Assembly: GCF_900105455.1 (NCBI RefSeq)
Contig: NZ_FNSF01000001.1
Coordinates: 129,001-193,000 of the forward strand
Source: Tenacibaculum sp. MAR_2009_124
Lineage (GTDB): Bacteria > Bacteroidota > Bacteroidia > Flavobacteriales > Flavobacteriaceae
DNA: 64,000 bases
Reading direction: 5' to 3'
Below the pieces are notes generated by a model, which saw only the letters and a program-made list of their open reading frames with translations, had not been told where the DNA came from and made no database searches. Position numbers and translations under genes: made by a program. Below, one piece after another: positions 14,601-24,700 of the stretch (positions within the stretch are counted from its first letter, which is position 1; each line of letters starts with the position of its first letter).

Positions 14601-15705
14601 CACAGTTTTAAATCAAACACCAAGCTCGTTTTACACGCTACAAGAGGAATTTTTAACAGCAGATGTAACTTCAAATGCCATTCGTTATGTGATTTTTGGA
14701 GGGGAAGCATTGAATCCTACATATCTAAAAGAATGGAAAGAAACCTATTCTGAATGTAAATTAATTAACATGTACGGTATTACCGAAACTACGGTTCATG
14801 TTACTTATAAGGAAATTACTTCAGCTGAAATTTTAACACCAGCAAGTACCATAGGTACAGCAATTCCCACATTGAGTTGTTATGTGGTTGATAACCATTT
14901 GAATTTGGTTCCAAAAGGAGTAATTGGAGAGCTGTGTATAGGAGGAGCTGGTGTAGCGAGAGGCTATTTGAATAGAGAAAAGCTTACAAATGAACGATTT
15001 GTTTCAAATCCATTTAGCAACGAGGATAATTCGAGACTTTATAAGTCAGGTGATTTAGGTCGTTGGTTACCAGATGGTTCAATTGAGTATGTCGGAAGAA
15101 AAGATCATCAGGTTAAAATCAGAGGATACAGAATTGAATTAGGAGAGATAGAAAGTGCATTATTAGCCATTGATACTATAAATCAATGCTGTATATTAGC
15201 GAAGGAAGATGCTACTGGTACAAATCAACTAATCGGCTATATTGTTGTTGAAGGAGCATTGGATAAAGAATTTTTGCAAGAAGAATTAAAAGAAAGCTTA
15301 CCAGATTATATGGTTCCTACCATATGGATAGCACTAGATGCTATGCCATTAACATCTAATGGGAAATTAGATAGAAAATCATTACCAGATCCTGATGGTA
15401 GCATGTTCTCAACAAGAGAATATGTAGCTCCACGCACCGAGATCGAAGAACAATTAGTTGCTATTTGGCAAGAATTGTTAGGTCTCGAAAAAGTAGGAGT
15501 GTATGATAATTTCTTCGAATTAGGAGGTCATAGTTTATTAGCGACTCGTTTAATTTCAATTGTCAACAAAGAACTAGATATAAAAATTGAAATCGTAGAC
15601 ATTTTTGAATTCGATTGTATAGAGCAATTAGCAAATTACATAGGGGTAATTTCTCTTAACAAAATTGAAGATGAAGATGAATACGTTACTACAATTAGTT
15701 TATAA
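2644..15705 (+). CDS. Four-module NRPS (predicted Leu - X - Phe - Thr), 4353 aa
   Basis: Residues 1-60 form a TubC-type N-terminal docking domain, which supports the ATG at 2644. Module 1: LCL condensation domain (about 79-510, HHIVSDG from H204), A domain with code DAWYLGNVVK (Leu-like), PCP Ser1068. Module 2: dual E/C domain (about 1110-1583, HHLLFDH from H1290), A code DIWQLTADDK (X, Dab-like), PCP Ser2150 in LGGNSL instead of LGGHSL. Module 3: dual E/C, A code DAWTVAAICK (Phe), PCP Ser3207. Module 4: dual E/C, A code DFWNIGMVHK (exact Thr code), PCP Ser4297. The three dual domains carry FH[HY]L-x6-GD near their N termini and imply D-Leu, D-X and D-Phe. The tail is acidic and ends YVTTISL, a docking tag for the next protein. 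There are no E, MT or TE domains. Specificities come from recalled code tables; domain identity is clear from the sequence. Confidence 0.96.
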   Translation: MDIISFLHRLDKEGIKLVLKNGALNIKANAEINPETIQELKSNKQQIIDHLKAYEEEGATNELQLPKITAYNKENIDRIPLSFNQERLWFLDQLDGSVEYHMPTVIRLEGALNIPMLEQAFKTIVTRHEVLRTNILADEGKGYQEVVSADNWSLDQVNGADESTLTETLVNFISVPFNLAVDYKFRACLYHLENDKYVLACVFHHIVSDGWAEGILINEFMTLYSALQAGKSIELPELTLQYSDYAIWQREHLEGEILDNQIAYWKKKLEDVSTLTLPKDHKRSAISNKEGANLVLQLDKKLRDNLQALCNQEGVTLFMLLLSAFKVLLSRYSGQSDICVGTPVANRTQSDLEGMIGFFVNTLALRTDLGGNPSFKELLKKVKATTLDGYDNQLAPFEKVVDTVLTDRDISITPLFQVMFVLQNTSPAISEGGEALDLGGVEISGYGFEGKTAKFDLTLDISESDSGIVLDMAYRTASFDEATIMRMLAHYENLLTAIVDNIRQPIHDLSLLTSEEENQLLHVYNDTSFEYPKGLTIIDFFKENVAKAPNAIAVSFEGKTISYQDLDKYSNQLAHYLVEQGIQPNDFLGICMDRGLELVVAILGTLKTGAAYIPIDPTYPEDRINYMLSDASINLVLSDAMSSEVLTESEEFSIIRIDKDWDKITSYPETSINVNITTDSLAYVIYTSGSTGKPKGVMVEHRNLVHLCFWHQSAFSVTASSRGSLFAGVGFDASVWEIFPYLLGGASLYPITGENRYDLKLFSTFLNENKITHAYVPTLLCENFIDADISLPSTTILTGGDALSLSKETSLTIYNNYGPTEATVVATYCKVSPTDSSNEKPPIGKPISNAQVYIVDSAMNVSPVGVVGELCIGGSGVARGYLNREELTKEKFVSNPFKEGERIYKTGDLVRWLQDGNIEFVGRKDTQVKIRGYRIELGEIESALSNLDSISQSCVLAKQDANGVKRLVAYVVPTDELNKEKVQQELKEVLPEYMVPSILIELDEMPLTSNGKLDKKALPEPDGAMLSTKEYVAPRNEVEEQLTLIWQELLGVEKIGVYDNFFELGGHSLLVVQLIARLQKIDYYIQVKDLFSNPTIESLSKKVSSEGEFYEVPANGIIEGIDSITPEMVPLLDFVQEDIDKVVSKIPNGVANIQDIYPLSPLQEGIHFHYLMSDKEEGDPYVLSDLLVFTDLEKRTSFIEALQFVMNRHDVLRTCVLSDGLPNAVQVVLREVELSIENLDIDASKDVLEELQILSAPGNQWMDVSKAPLLKLKLANDEEKGHYFLWVNHHHLLFDHVGLDKIIEEIAIYSIGQEASLPEPVLYREFIGHTLHLQASNDSESYFKELLGDIDEPTYPFDLSNVQGTGGNVKESIANLPEELSLKVRNVCTTLGVSPGVLFHAAFGMVVGKCSNKEYALFGSLLSGRLQGSAGAADSLGLFINTLPFFTELKGSVSEYILEVKNALGSLLTYEQTPLSSVQGWSGVSNEVPLFSALLNFRHSPLVAQEEVSEDSVDLGMGLVEAHERTNYPFSLDVDDYGTDFALKVQVDESLSSEAVLSYMVEAIEGLVTGVEKQKTVSEITILPEEEKINILEGFNNNEVEYPFNETVVELFTKQVERTPNAVAAIFEGQNLTYKQLNERSNQLAHYLLEKGTQSEELIGICLNRGLEMLIGVLGILKSGGAYVPMKPDFPEDRIASILEDTACNLLITDKASQSSLASFDNLELIVLDDKSLIELNLPITSVNVSISSNSLAYVIYTSGSTGIPKGAMIEHAGLLNHSLIMVDELKMTNKSVVAFTAPFTFDISVWQMLSGLLCGGSIAIYSEDMLLDIDGFQNSLFENEVSHLQLVPSYISNLLETDTVSEGLSNLAYFLVTGEAATKSLLDKWFSLYPSIPVINAYGPAEASDDVTLHIMYESPKGAVVPIGKPVANMDVYVVDAFNSLCPVGVVGELWTSGIGVGRGYLNREELTKEKFIENQFKSEGGRLYKTGDLGRWLPNGTLEFVGRSDDQVKVRGYRIELGEIENALSVVSGIQQSCVLAKKDINEINHLIAYVVVEGSLNKEAIQEELKLSLPDYMVPMIWIELEEMPLTPNGKLDKKALPELDGATLSTKTFIAPRNEKEEKVAAVWRKLFAIDRIGINDNFFELGGNSLLVIKLISKLQNVGFNIGIKEIFSNPTIAGISENLLSGASIYQVPPNGITVDTKEITPEMVPLLDFEQKDIDKVVTNVQGGIGNIEDIYPLSPLQEGIYFHHLMSTKEEGDPYVLPHLLAFSDEEKRNSFIDALQYVVNRHDVLRTSVISEGLPKAVQVVHKEAQLSVEKSIIADDVEDVIAELKRENAPGKLWVDASEAPLMKLKAIDDPKNNGYYLVLLEHHLMFDHIGVEKVVDEVTMCLLGEHSNLPEPVLYRNFIGHTLHLQKTNDSEAYFKNIYTDIEEPTYPFELVDVKGTGTSIQESRIILPEELSKSIREVSTKYGMSPAVLFHAAFGLVIGKCSNKNHAIFGSLFSGRLQGSLGVEDSLGMFINTLPFLARLNGNVAEYINLVKEHLNGLLSYEQTPLSSIQSWTDIPNDVPFFNALLNFRHGNLSTTNDRETEPVDLGVYMISSEERTNYPFSLSVDDYGDAFGLIAQIEESIPADRVTSYMREALIQLLDGLNKDINVTDLSILTEKEEVQLLKEFNETLIEYPEEKTIIDLFSTQVEQNPEAIAVVDREEKLSYKELDELSNQLSNYILANYTINNETFVAVTLERSNWLIVSFLAVLKSGGTYVPIDPSYPEERKEYIKTDSNSSFVIDQAFLTSFKKDIDKYNNSTPEVIVKANDLAYVIYTSGSTGKPKGVMIEHYSIINTILSQIANFSIDNNDNCLQFASPSFDASIWEIGIALLSGASLCIVSEEGKSDVALFKKFIEEQRITFATLPPAFLQLLEVEDIPTIKTLVTAGEAIPLKLAKAFSESYNYINAYGPTETSICATTFNGKIGDLVPIGKPIHNTEVYILNDSNELLPSGVVGELCVGGRGVARGYLNREELTNEKFIKNPFKEEERIYKTGDLAKWLSDGTIEFVGRKDNQVKIRGYRIELGEVENALATLTEVNQCCVLAKNDVGGNKQLVAYVVTKGDFHKESLQNELLKTLPEYMVPMIWVELEGIPVTSNGKLDRKALPEPDGSMLSTQAYIAPRNETEEQLVTIWQELLNIEKIGVYDNFFELGGHSLLIVQLISRLQGIGYHTTVNDIFSEPTIAGIAEKVLSVDAMYVVPANKITENVDQIVPEMLPLLQGFDQENIEKIVAQTKGGIANIQDMYPLSPLQEGIYFHYLMSNEEQGDPYVLPNLLSFSSSEKRSVFIEALQFVVNRNDVLRTGVISEGLPQAVQVVLKEATLQIEELTFDSGIEIESELKKMLEPGKNWIDLTNAPILQLKSADDTVSGKYYLLINQHHLIFDHVGLEIIISEIEMYLAGKASMLPEPALYREFIGHVLHLQSENDSEVYFKELFEDIDEPTYPFELATVRGNEGTIKDANVVLSEELTEEIRKVSVELGISPAVLFHAAYGILVGRFSGKEYAVFGSLFSGRLQGSVGAANSLGLFINTLPFLVELKGNVTGYIQTVKQTLGDLLPHEQTPLPRIHGWSGISNDVPLFSALFNFRHSEISTEEVEAHGDMMDLEMDLISGNERTNYPFGVYVDDYGIGFGITVQVDESIDPESILTYMQEALTGLLSGLKSEETVAISRVGILPEEEELQLREEFNTAEVNYPKDKTLVDLFIEQVKDTPNAVAVVYEGVELTYKELDKKSNQLARYLREEGVQSNDLVGICLERSLEMIIGILGILKSGGAYVPVDPDYPEDRIDYTLTDAGIRLVLSSEASKQSLKSRDELTVVSLDGDWNAISEFSTRKLSYKGMTPNDLAYVIYTSGSTGKPKGVLIEHINVVRLFVNDECLYDFSSNDVWTLFHSFCFDFSVWEMYGALLFGGRLVIVPKAVTRDMASYTQLLVNEGVTVLNQTPSSFYTLQEEFLTADVTSNAIRYVIFGGEALNPTYLKEWKETYSECKLINMYGITETTVHVTYKEITSAEILTPASTIGTAIPTLSCYVVDNHLNLVPKGVIGELCIGGAGVARGYLNREKLTNERFVSNPFSNEDNSRLYKSGDLGRWLPDGSIEYVGRKDHQVKIRGYRIELGEIESALLAIDTINQCCILAKEDATGTNQLIGYIVVEGALDKEFLQEELKESLPDYMVPTIWIALDAMPLTSNGKLDRKSLPDPDGSMFSTREYVAPRTEIEEQLVAIWQELLGLEKVGVYDNFFELGGHSLLATRLISIVNKELDIKIEIVDIFEFDCIEQLANYIGVISLNKIEDEDEYVTTISL

Positions 15706-15735
15706 ACAAGAATCAAACAAACAAGAATCAACCAA
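15706..15735 (+). repeat. 15-bp tandem duplication in the spacer between two NRPS genes
   Basis: Two copies of a 15-base unit follow the stop codon directly: ACAAGAATCAAACAA and ACAAGAATCAACCAA, differing at one base. This makes the spacer 38 bp, against 17 and 10 bp at the other two NRPS junctions. The unit contains the A/C-rich AACCAA-like leader seen before other starts in this operon, so it may affect initiation of the downstream gene. Confidence 0.8.
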
Positions 15736-15743
15736 CTTACTCA

Positions 15744-18700
15744 ATGAATTTAGAAATATTAGAAATACTAAAGATATCTGAAAAAGAAGGTATTAAATTA
15801 GTATTGGAAGGGGATAAATTAAGCATTAAATCGAAGAAAACTACAATTGATTCAGATTTACTTGAGAAAATCAAAAACCAAAAGGAAGTCTTAATAAGCT
15901 ACCTTAAAAAACATCAGAAAGGAACCAGTCATATAGGAGCCGAAGGCAATATTATAGCTTTTGATAGAACCGAACTTCAGCAAATTCCTTTGTCTTTTAA
16001 CCAGGAGAGGTTATGGTTTATAGATCAGTTACAAGGAAGTAGTGAGGAATATCATATTCCTACAATTATTCGTTTGGAAGGAGAATTAAATACTTCGGTT
16101 CTTGAACAGGCTTTAAAAACAATTGTTGATCGTCATGAAGTATTGAGAACAAATATTCTATCCGAAGAAGGTATAGGATATCAAGAAGTTGTTGGTTCTG
16201 ATAATTGGTTTTTAGGAAGTGAAAAAGTAGTAGGAGAAGAAGAGCTGTCGACCAGATTACAAAATTATATTACCGTTCCTTTTAATTTAGCGAGTGATTA
16301 TAAATTAAGAGCATGTTTGTACGATTTAGGGGATAACAAATATGTGTTGGCTTGTGTTTTTCATCATATAGCGAGTGATGGTTGGTCCGAAAATATATTG
16401 ACTAATGAGTTTGTAGAATTATACAGTGCTTTAAAATCTGAAAGGGAAGTAATGTTGCCTGAGTTAAATTTGCAGTATATCGACTATGCAATTTGGCAAC
16501 GTAAATATTTTGAAGGAGACATTTTAGATGCTCAGCTAAACTACTGGGAAGATAAGCTAAAAGGAGTAAGTACTTTAACGTTACCATTAAATTATACTCG
16601 TCCTCAAATACAAAGTAATGCAGGAGCAGATGTTTCAACCATCATAGATGAATCGTTTAGTAAATCATTAAAAGATCTGTGCCAGCAAGAAGGGGTAACC
16701 ATGCCAATGTTGCTATTGTCAGTTTTCAAATTATTATTATCTCGTCATAGCGGTCAAGATGATATTTGTGTAGGAACATCAATAGCAAATAGAACACAAT
16801 CTGAATTAGAGGGAATGATCGGTTTCTTCGTAAATACACTTGCATTACGTACGGATTTAAGCGGAAATCCTAGTTTTAGAGATTTCTTAGGAAGAGTAAA
16901 AACAACTACGCTCGAAGGATATAAAAATCAACAAACACCTTTTGAGAAGATTGTAGACAGAGTGGTGACTTCTCGTGATATGAGTACTACCCCTTTATTT
17001 CAGGTAATGTTCGATTACCAAAATGAAGGAGCTGTTTCTGAAGAAGAGAAAGGAGAGGCTGACGTAATAAATGCAGATATAGCTATAGGAGATCTTAGCA
17101 TAGAACCTTATGAATATACGAATACCTCAGCTCAGTTCGATTTAACCTTAAACGTTTCCGAAGAAGGAGGAGGAATAGTACTAAGTATAAATTACTGTAC
17201 TGATTTGTTTGATGAAACTAGCATCGAAAGAATGCTAGAACATTATAAGGTTTTATTAAGCACTGTGGTAAACAATATTGAGCAATCTATTGGACGTTTG
17301 CCAATGCTTACTCAACCAGAAACAACACAGTTATTGGAAGTTTTTAACGAAACCTCATCGAAGTATGATTTGGATAGAACGGTCATTGATGTATTCAAAG
17401 AACAAGTTAAAAAAGGGCCAAATGCAATTGCCGCAGTGTTTGAGGGAGAAGAATTATCATATGAAGAATTAGATAAACGCTCAAATCAATTAGCACATTA
17501 CATCCTAGAACAAGGAATACGATCAGATGATTTGGTTGGTATTTGTTTGGACAGAGGACTGGATATGCTGGTTGCAGTGTTGGGAGTTCTAAAATCTGGA
17601 GGGGCTTATGTGCCTATTAAGCCTGATTTTCCAATGGATCGCATTTCTCATATTATTGCAGATACTAAATGTTCTTTAGTAATTACTGATGAATTAAATG
17701 AGCTTGTTTTAGAATCATTGTTTGAGGACACAATTACTCTAGTGGCAATAGATGAAAATGACGTTTTATACTCAAAATATCCAGGTACTGGACTGGAATT
17801 GTCATATAATTCAGGAGATTTAGCTTATATAATTTATACCTCCGGAAGTACTGGAGTTCCAAAAGGAGCAATGATCGAACATGCAGGCTTATTGAATCAC
17901 TTATTAATTATGATTGATGAGTTGCATATGGATGACCAAAGTGTGGTGGCATTTACGGCTCCATTTACCTTTGATATTTCAGTATGGCAATTATTAAGTG
18001 CACTACTGTGTGGAGGTTCTATCACAATTTATAGTGAGGAAAAAATACTAGATATCAATGGTTTTCAAGCTTCATTAACAAATCATAAAATAAGTCACTT
18101 ACAATTGGTGCCTTCTTATTTGGCAAGTTTATTGGAGGCTCAAATCGTTGTTGAAGGGTTATCTGCATTGAGCTACTTTTTAATTACTGGAGAAGCAGTA
18201 AACAAATCGTTGTTAAATAAGTGGTTTACATTATATCCAAACGTTCCTGTGGTGAATGCATATGGACCTGCAGAAGCGGCAGATGATATTACACTTCACA
18301 TTATGAGTGAATCTCCGGAAGGTGATTTTGTTCCAATTGGAAAACCAGTAGCTAATATGAATGTGTATATAGTAGACCGATTCAATAATTTATGCCCGGT
18401 AGGAATTGTTGGAGAATTATGGACTAGTGGAATTGGTGTTGGTAGAGGATACTTAAACAGAGAGGAACTCACAAAAGAAAAATTTACTGTTGATTCATTC
18501 AGTAAAAATGGAAATCGTTTATATAAAACGGGTGACTTAGGAAAATGGTTACCAGACGGTACCTTAGAATTTATTGGACGCTCGGATGACCAAGTAAAGG
18601 TTCGCGGGTATCGTATTGAATTAGGAGAAATAGAAAGTATATTATCACAAATAGAAGGAGTTCAAAAGAGCTGTGTTTTAGCAAAGGATGATGGAGAAGG

Positions 18701-21700
18701 AACGAATCGTTTAGTAGGATATGTCGTACTCGACAGTAGGATAACGAAAGAGGTTATTCAAGAAAAATTGAAAGCCAGTTTACCTGATTATATGGTTCCT
18801 ACTATATGGATAATTCTGGATGAAATACCATTAACAGTTAATGGAAAAATAGATAAAAAATCGTTGCCTGAGCCAGATAGTTCAGAACTATCAAGTAGAA
18901 AATATGTGGCTCCAAGAAATGAGACAGAAGAACTGCTAGTTACGGTTTGGCAAGAGCTTTTAAGGGTAGATAAAATTGGTGTGAATGATGATTTCTTTGA
19001 GTTAGGAGGCCATAGTTTATTAGCAACTCGTTTAGTTTCTATGATTCGAACAAAAATGTCTGTAGAAATTCTAATCCGTGACATATTTGAATACACGACT
19101 ATATCGGAATTAAGTGTGCATATTTCAGCGCCCTCAACAGGTGTAACACTTCCTCCAGTGATTTTAGAAGAACGTCCAGAACGAATTCCATTATCATTTA
19201 GTCAAGAGCGATTATGGTTTTTAGATGAATTACAAGGAACCAGTGAATATCATATGCCAATTGCAATTCGCTTAAAAGGAGAATTGAATGTAACAGCATT
19301 GGAACAATCGTTAAAAACGATTGTTGAACGTCATGAAATACTTAGAACCAATATTGTATCCGAAGAAGGAGTAGGGTATCAGGAAGTAAAGAAGGCTGAT
19401 TCATGGTTTTTATTACAAGAAAATAGTTCAGCAGAAACAATTGAAGGAAGTATTTCAGAATATCAAGCAACTCCTTTTAATTTGGATAAGGATTTTAAAT
19501 TAAGAGCTTGCTTGTACAATTTAGAAGATGAAAATTATGTATTGGCTGTAGTGCTTCATCATATTGCAAGTGATGGCTGGTCTGAAGATATCTTAATTAA
19601 TGAATTTTTAGAATTATACAGTTCGTTACAAAAAGGTAATTCTTTCGATCTTCCAGCGTTAAACTTACAATATTCTGATTATGCTATTTGGCAACGTAAG
19701 TATTTAGAAGGAGAAGTTCTCGCAGATCAATTGGCATATTGGGAAAAGAAGTTAAAAGGAGTTGATAGTTTAAAACTTCCTTTAGATTTTGAACGCCCAG
19801 CGACTCAACGTATAGAAGGGGGAAATACTTACTTAGCGTTAAACGAAGATCTAACGAATTCTGTTAGAGAATTGTGTCGAAATGAAGGGGTAACAATGTT
19901 TATGTTTCTTCTGTCTACATTTAAAGTGCTATTGCACCGTTATAGTGGTCAGGATGATATTTGTATTGGTACACCTATAGCCAATCGTACACAATCTGAT
20001 TTGGAAGGAATGATTGGGTTTTTTGTTAATACGCTAGCACTTCGCAGTGATTTAAGTGAAAACCCTAGTTTTAAAGATTTCTTGAAACAAGTTAAAGAAA
20101 CAACTCTAGAAGCTTATGATCATCAGTTAACACCTTTTGAAAAGGTAGTAGACAAAGTAGTTGTAACTCGCGATATGAGCACAACTCCTTTATTTCAAGT
20201 GATGTTTATGACGGAAAATACTTCCGTTGGTTTAACAGATGAAAGTGAGACTACTTTAGATTTTGGAGGTGTTGAAATATCAGAGTTCGAAAGTGATAAC
20301 ATACCATCGAAATTCGATATTACCTTGAGTATTGCTGAAGGGGATTCAGATATTCTTTTAAATGTGAACTATTGTACAGCACTATTTGAGAAGTTAACCA
20401 TAGATCGAATGCTTGAGCATTTCCGCGAATTGTTAAATAGTGTTGTTAAAGATAGTACGCAATCTGTAGGGAGCTTAACAATGTTAACAGAAGAAGAGGA
20501 AACGAAATTGGTAACCGCAGTTAACAATACGGAAGCTGATTATCCAACAGATAAAACGGTTGTTGATGTATTTGTTGAGCAGGCATTGAAAGCTCCTGAA
20601 GCGATTGCCTTAGTATACAAAAATGAAGGATTGACCTATGAAGAGTTGGACGAGCGCTCAAATCAATTAGCTAGTTATCTAAGTAGCTTAGGGGTTCAAT
20701 CAAATACATTTGTAGGTATTTGTATGGAACGAAGTATTGAAATGCTCGTTGGTATTTTAGGTGTTTTAAAATCCGGTGGAGCTTATGTTCCTATTGATCC
20801 TGCGTATCCTAAAGAAAGGATAGACTATATGCTGGGGGATGCAGGAATAAGTATTGTTCTTACAAATGGAACAAATAATGAAGCCATAAAAGAAAAGGAT
20901 GGTATGACAGTTGTTGCTTTGGATAATGATTGGAAAGAAATTGAAAATCACAAAAAAGAAGGAACAAATAAAACGGTTATATCGAACAATCTTGCTTATG
21001 TGATTTATACTTCAGGGAGTACAGGAAAGCCAAAAGGAGTTCCAATTTATCATAGTAGTTTAATGAATTACATTACTACTTGTAGTAATCAGTACTTAGG
21101 TGAAAATACTTCCGGAAGTTATATGCATCTTTCTGCATCTTTTGACGCTTCAATGACGGAGATTTTTACACCATTAGTAAATGGTAAAATGCTCGTAATA
21201 AGTAGCGGTAGTGGTTTGGATACTTTTAAAGATGAAAACCTAGAGAAATATGCCCCTTATAGTTTTATAAAATTAACACCATCACATCTAGAATTATTAG
21301 ATCCTGTGTTAAGAAAAACTAAGAATATAGCAGATCGTTATGTACTAGGAGGAGAAGCATTACAACCAAATCATTTATCAACATTTACGGAGTTAAATAT
21401 TGATTCAATAATAATCAATGAGTATGGACCAACGGAAGCTACGGTGGGAACTACAACATATTCATTTAATACGTTAGACAAGCATTCATTCATTCATACT
21501 TTCCCAATTGGGATTCCAATGCCTAATATGCAAATCTACGTTTTAGATAAAAATTTAAATCTTGTTCCGAAAGGAGTTACAGGTGAGTTATGCATCGGAG
21601 GAGTAGGGGTATCAAAAGGATACCTTAATAGGGAAGAACTTAATAAGGAAAAATTCATAGATAATCCTTTCAAAGAAGGAGATAAAATCTATAAAACTGG

Positions 21701-24700
21701 AGACTTAGGAAGATGGTTGCCAGATGGTAACTTAGAATTTATTGGAAGAAAAGATGATCAGGTAAAAATTAGAGGATATCGGGTTGAATTAGGAGAGGTA
21801 GAAAATGCTTTATCTACACTTTTAATTGTAAATCAATGCTGTGTCTTAGCTAAAGAAGATGTAAGTGGAACAAAACAATTGGTAGGATATGTAGTTTCAG
21901 AAGGAAGTTTTGATAAAGAGGAACTTCAAACTGAATTGAAAAAAACATTACCTGGCTATATGATACCTGCACTGTGGGTAGAACTGGAAGAGATGCCATT
22001 AACAGTTAATGGAAAGTTAGATAAAAAAGCTTTGCCCGAAATTGATGGTTCTGTACTTTCAACCAAAGAATATGTAGCTCCAAGAAACGAATCGGAAGAA
22101 AAATTGATCGAAATTTGGCAGCAGTTATTAGGAATAGAAAAGATTGGGGTATATGACGATTTCTTTGAGCTAGGAGGGCATTCATTGTTGGCCACTCGTT
22201 TAGTTTCTTTAATTCGTAAAGAGTTAGAAAAAGAAATAGCTATTCGTGAAATATTCGAATACACAACCATAGCGGATTTAGCCCTACATATAGCAACACA
22301 GTCTAAAGGCGTGCTTCTACCTGAAATAATAGCTGAAAACCGAGATGAGCGCATTCCATTATCTTTTAGTCAAGAACGTTTGTGGTTCTTAGATCAATTT
22401 GAAGGAACATTGGCTTATCATATCCCTGCGATAATGCATATTGAAGGGGAGTTAGATATTGATGTATTGGAAAAAGCATTAAAAACGATCGTTTCTCGAC
22501 ATGAGATACTCCGTACAAATCTATTTTCAAGCGAAGGGATAGGATATCAAGAAATTGTTAGTGCAGAAAATTGGAGTTTAGAAAAGAAATCAGTTTCAGG
22601 GAAAAGTGAATTAGATAAGCAAATACATAGCTATTTAACCACTCCGTTTAATTTATCAAGCGACTACAAATTAAGGTCGTGTTTGTATGATTTAGGAGCG
22701 AATAAGTTTGTGTTGGCTTGTATATTTCATCACATTGCTAGTGATGGTTGGTCTGAAGCTATTTTAACAAATGAATTTACCGAACTATATGATGCATTGA
22801 AAACGGATAGAGAGGTTAATCTTCCAGAATTAACGCTTCAGTATGCCGATTATGCTATATGGCAACGTAAGTATTTAGAAGGTGAAATTCTTGATAGACA
22901 ATTAGGATATTGGGAGAATAAATTAACAGGAGTAAGCACTTTAGCATTACCTACAGATTATATTCGTCCTTCTGTTCAGGGTACAGCAGGAGCCACTTTT
23001 TCAATCGATTTAGGAGAAGAATTAAGTGGATCATTAAAAGAACTATATCATAAAGAAGGAGTTACTCCATTTATGTTCTTGTTGGCATCTTTTAAAGTAT
23101 TATTAGCTCGTTATAGCGGACAAGAAGATATTTGCGTGGGTACTCCTATTGCCAATCGTACTCAATACGAATTGGAAGGAATGATTGGTTTCTTTACAAA
23201 TACTTTAGCATTACGAAGTGATTTAAGTGGTGATATCAATTTCAAAGAGTTGTTACATCAAGTAAAAACAACAACCCTTGAAGGTTATGATAATCAGTTA
23301 ACTCCTTTTGAAAGGGTCGTTGATCGAGTGGTAACAACACGTGATGTTAGTATGACACCGTTGTTTCAAGTAATGTTCGATTACAACAGTGAAATAAGCG
23401 TTGTTACAGATGAGGTAGAAGAGAATACTGGAACAGCAGACCTTTTAATACTACCTCATGATTTTTCAGAAACCACGGCGCAATTTGATTTAATGTTCAA
23501 TGTAAATGAAGAAGAATCAAATATTTTCTTGAATGTTGTGTATTGTACAGACTTGTTTAAGGAAGAGACCATTGCTCGTATGTTAGAAAACTACAAAACA
23601 TTACTAAAAAATATTGTAGTAAATATAGAGCAGCCTATTGGCGATATACCAATGCTATCTCAACAAGAAGAAACTCAATTGTTAGATATATTCAATGATA
23701 CTTCGAAGGAATATCCACTTGATGAAACGGTTATTGATCTGTTTAAAAGAAAGGCACAAGAAACGCCAGAGGCAATTGCAGCAGTATTTGAAGGAGATGA
23801 ATTGAGTTATGCAGAATTAGATCAACGATCAAATCAACTGGCACATTATTTAATAGATCAAGGTGTTCAACGAGATAATCTAGTTGGAATATGCTTAGAA
23901 CGAGGATTGGACATGATAGTTGGTATTTTAGGGATATTAAAAGCTGGTGGAGCTTATGTTCCTATTAAGCCAGATTTTCCAATGGATCGTATTTCTTATA
24001 TTATTGAAGATACAGATTGTTCAATAGTAGTTACAGACTCATTGAACGAATTTGTTTTAGAATCGTTATTCGATGAGGCAATCAATTTAATAGCAATAGA
24101 TGATGAAGATGTTTTAGATTCGGATTATCCAGTAACAGATGTAGAATTATCCTATAATCCAAACGACTTAGCATATATCATTTATACTTCTGGAAGTACA
24201 GGATTACCAAAAGGAGCTATGATTGAGCATGCCGGTTTATTAAATCATTTACTATTAATGATTGATGAACTAAAAATGTCTGATGAAAGTGTAGTGGCTT
24301 TCACAGCGCCATTTACTTTTGATATTTCAGTGTGGCAAATGTTAAGCGCATTGATTTGTGGAGGTTGTATCGCAGTATATAATGAAGATACTATTTTAGA
24401 TATTGACAATTTTCAATCGTCGTTGGAAGAGGATAATGTCAGTCATCTTCAGTTAGTACCGTCATATATAGCCAGTTTATTGCAAGGTGAAGAAGTTTCT
24501 AAAGGTCTATCAGGGTTATCATACTTCTTAGTAACAGGAGAAGCAGCGACAAAGTCATTATTAGACATGTGGTTCTCACTATATCCTTCAATTCCAGTAG
24601 TGAATGCTTATGGGCCAGCTGAGGCGGCTGATGATGTTACTTTGCATATTATGGAAAAATCTCCAAGTGGAGTAGTAGTTCCAATCGGAAAACCAGTGGC

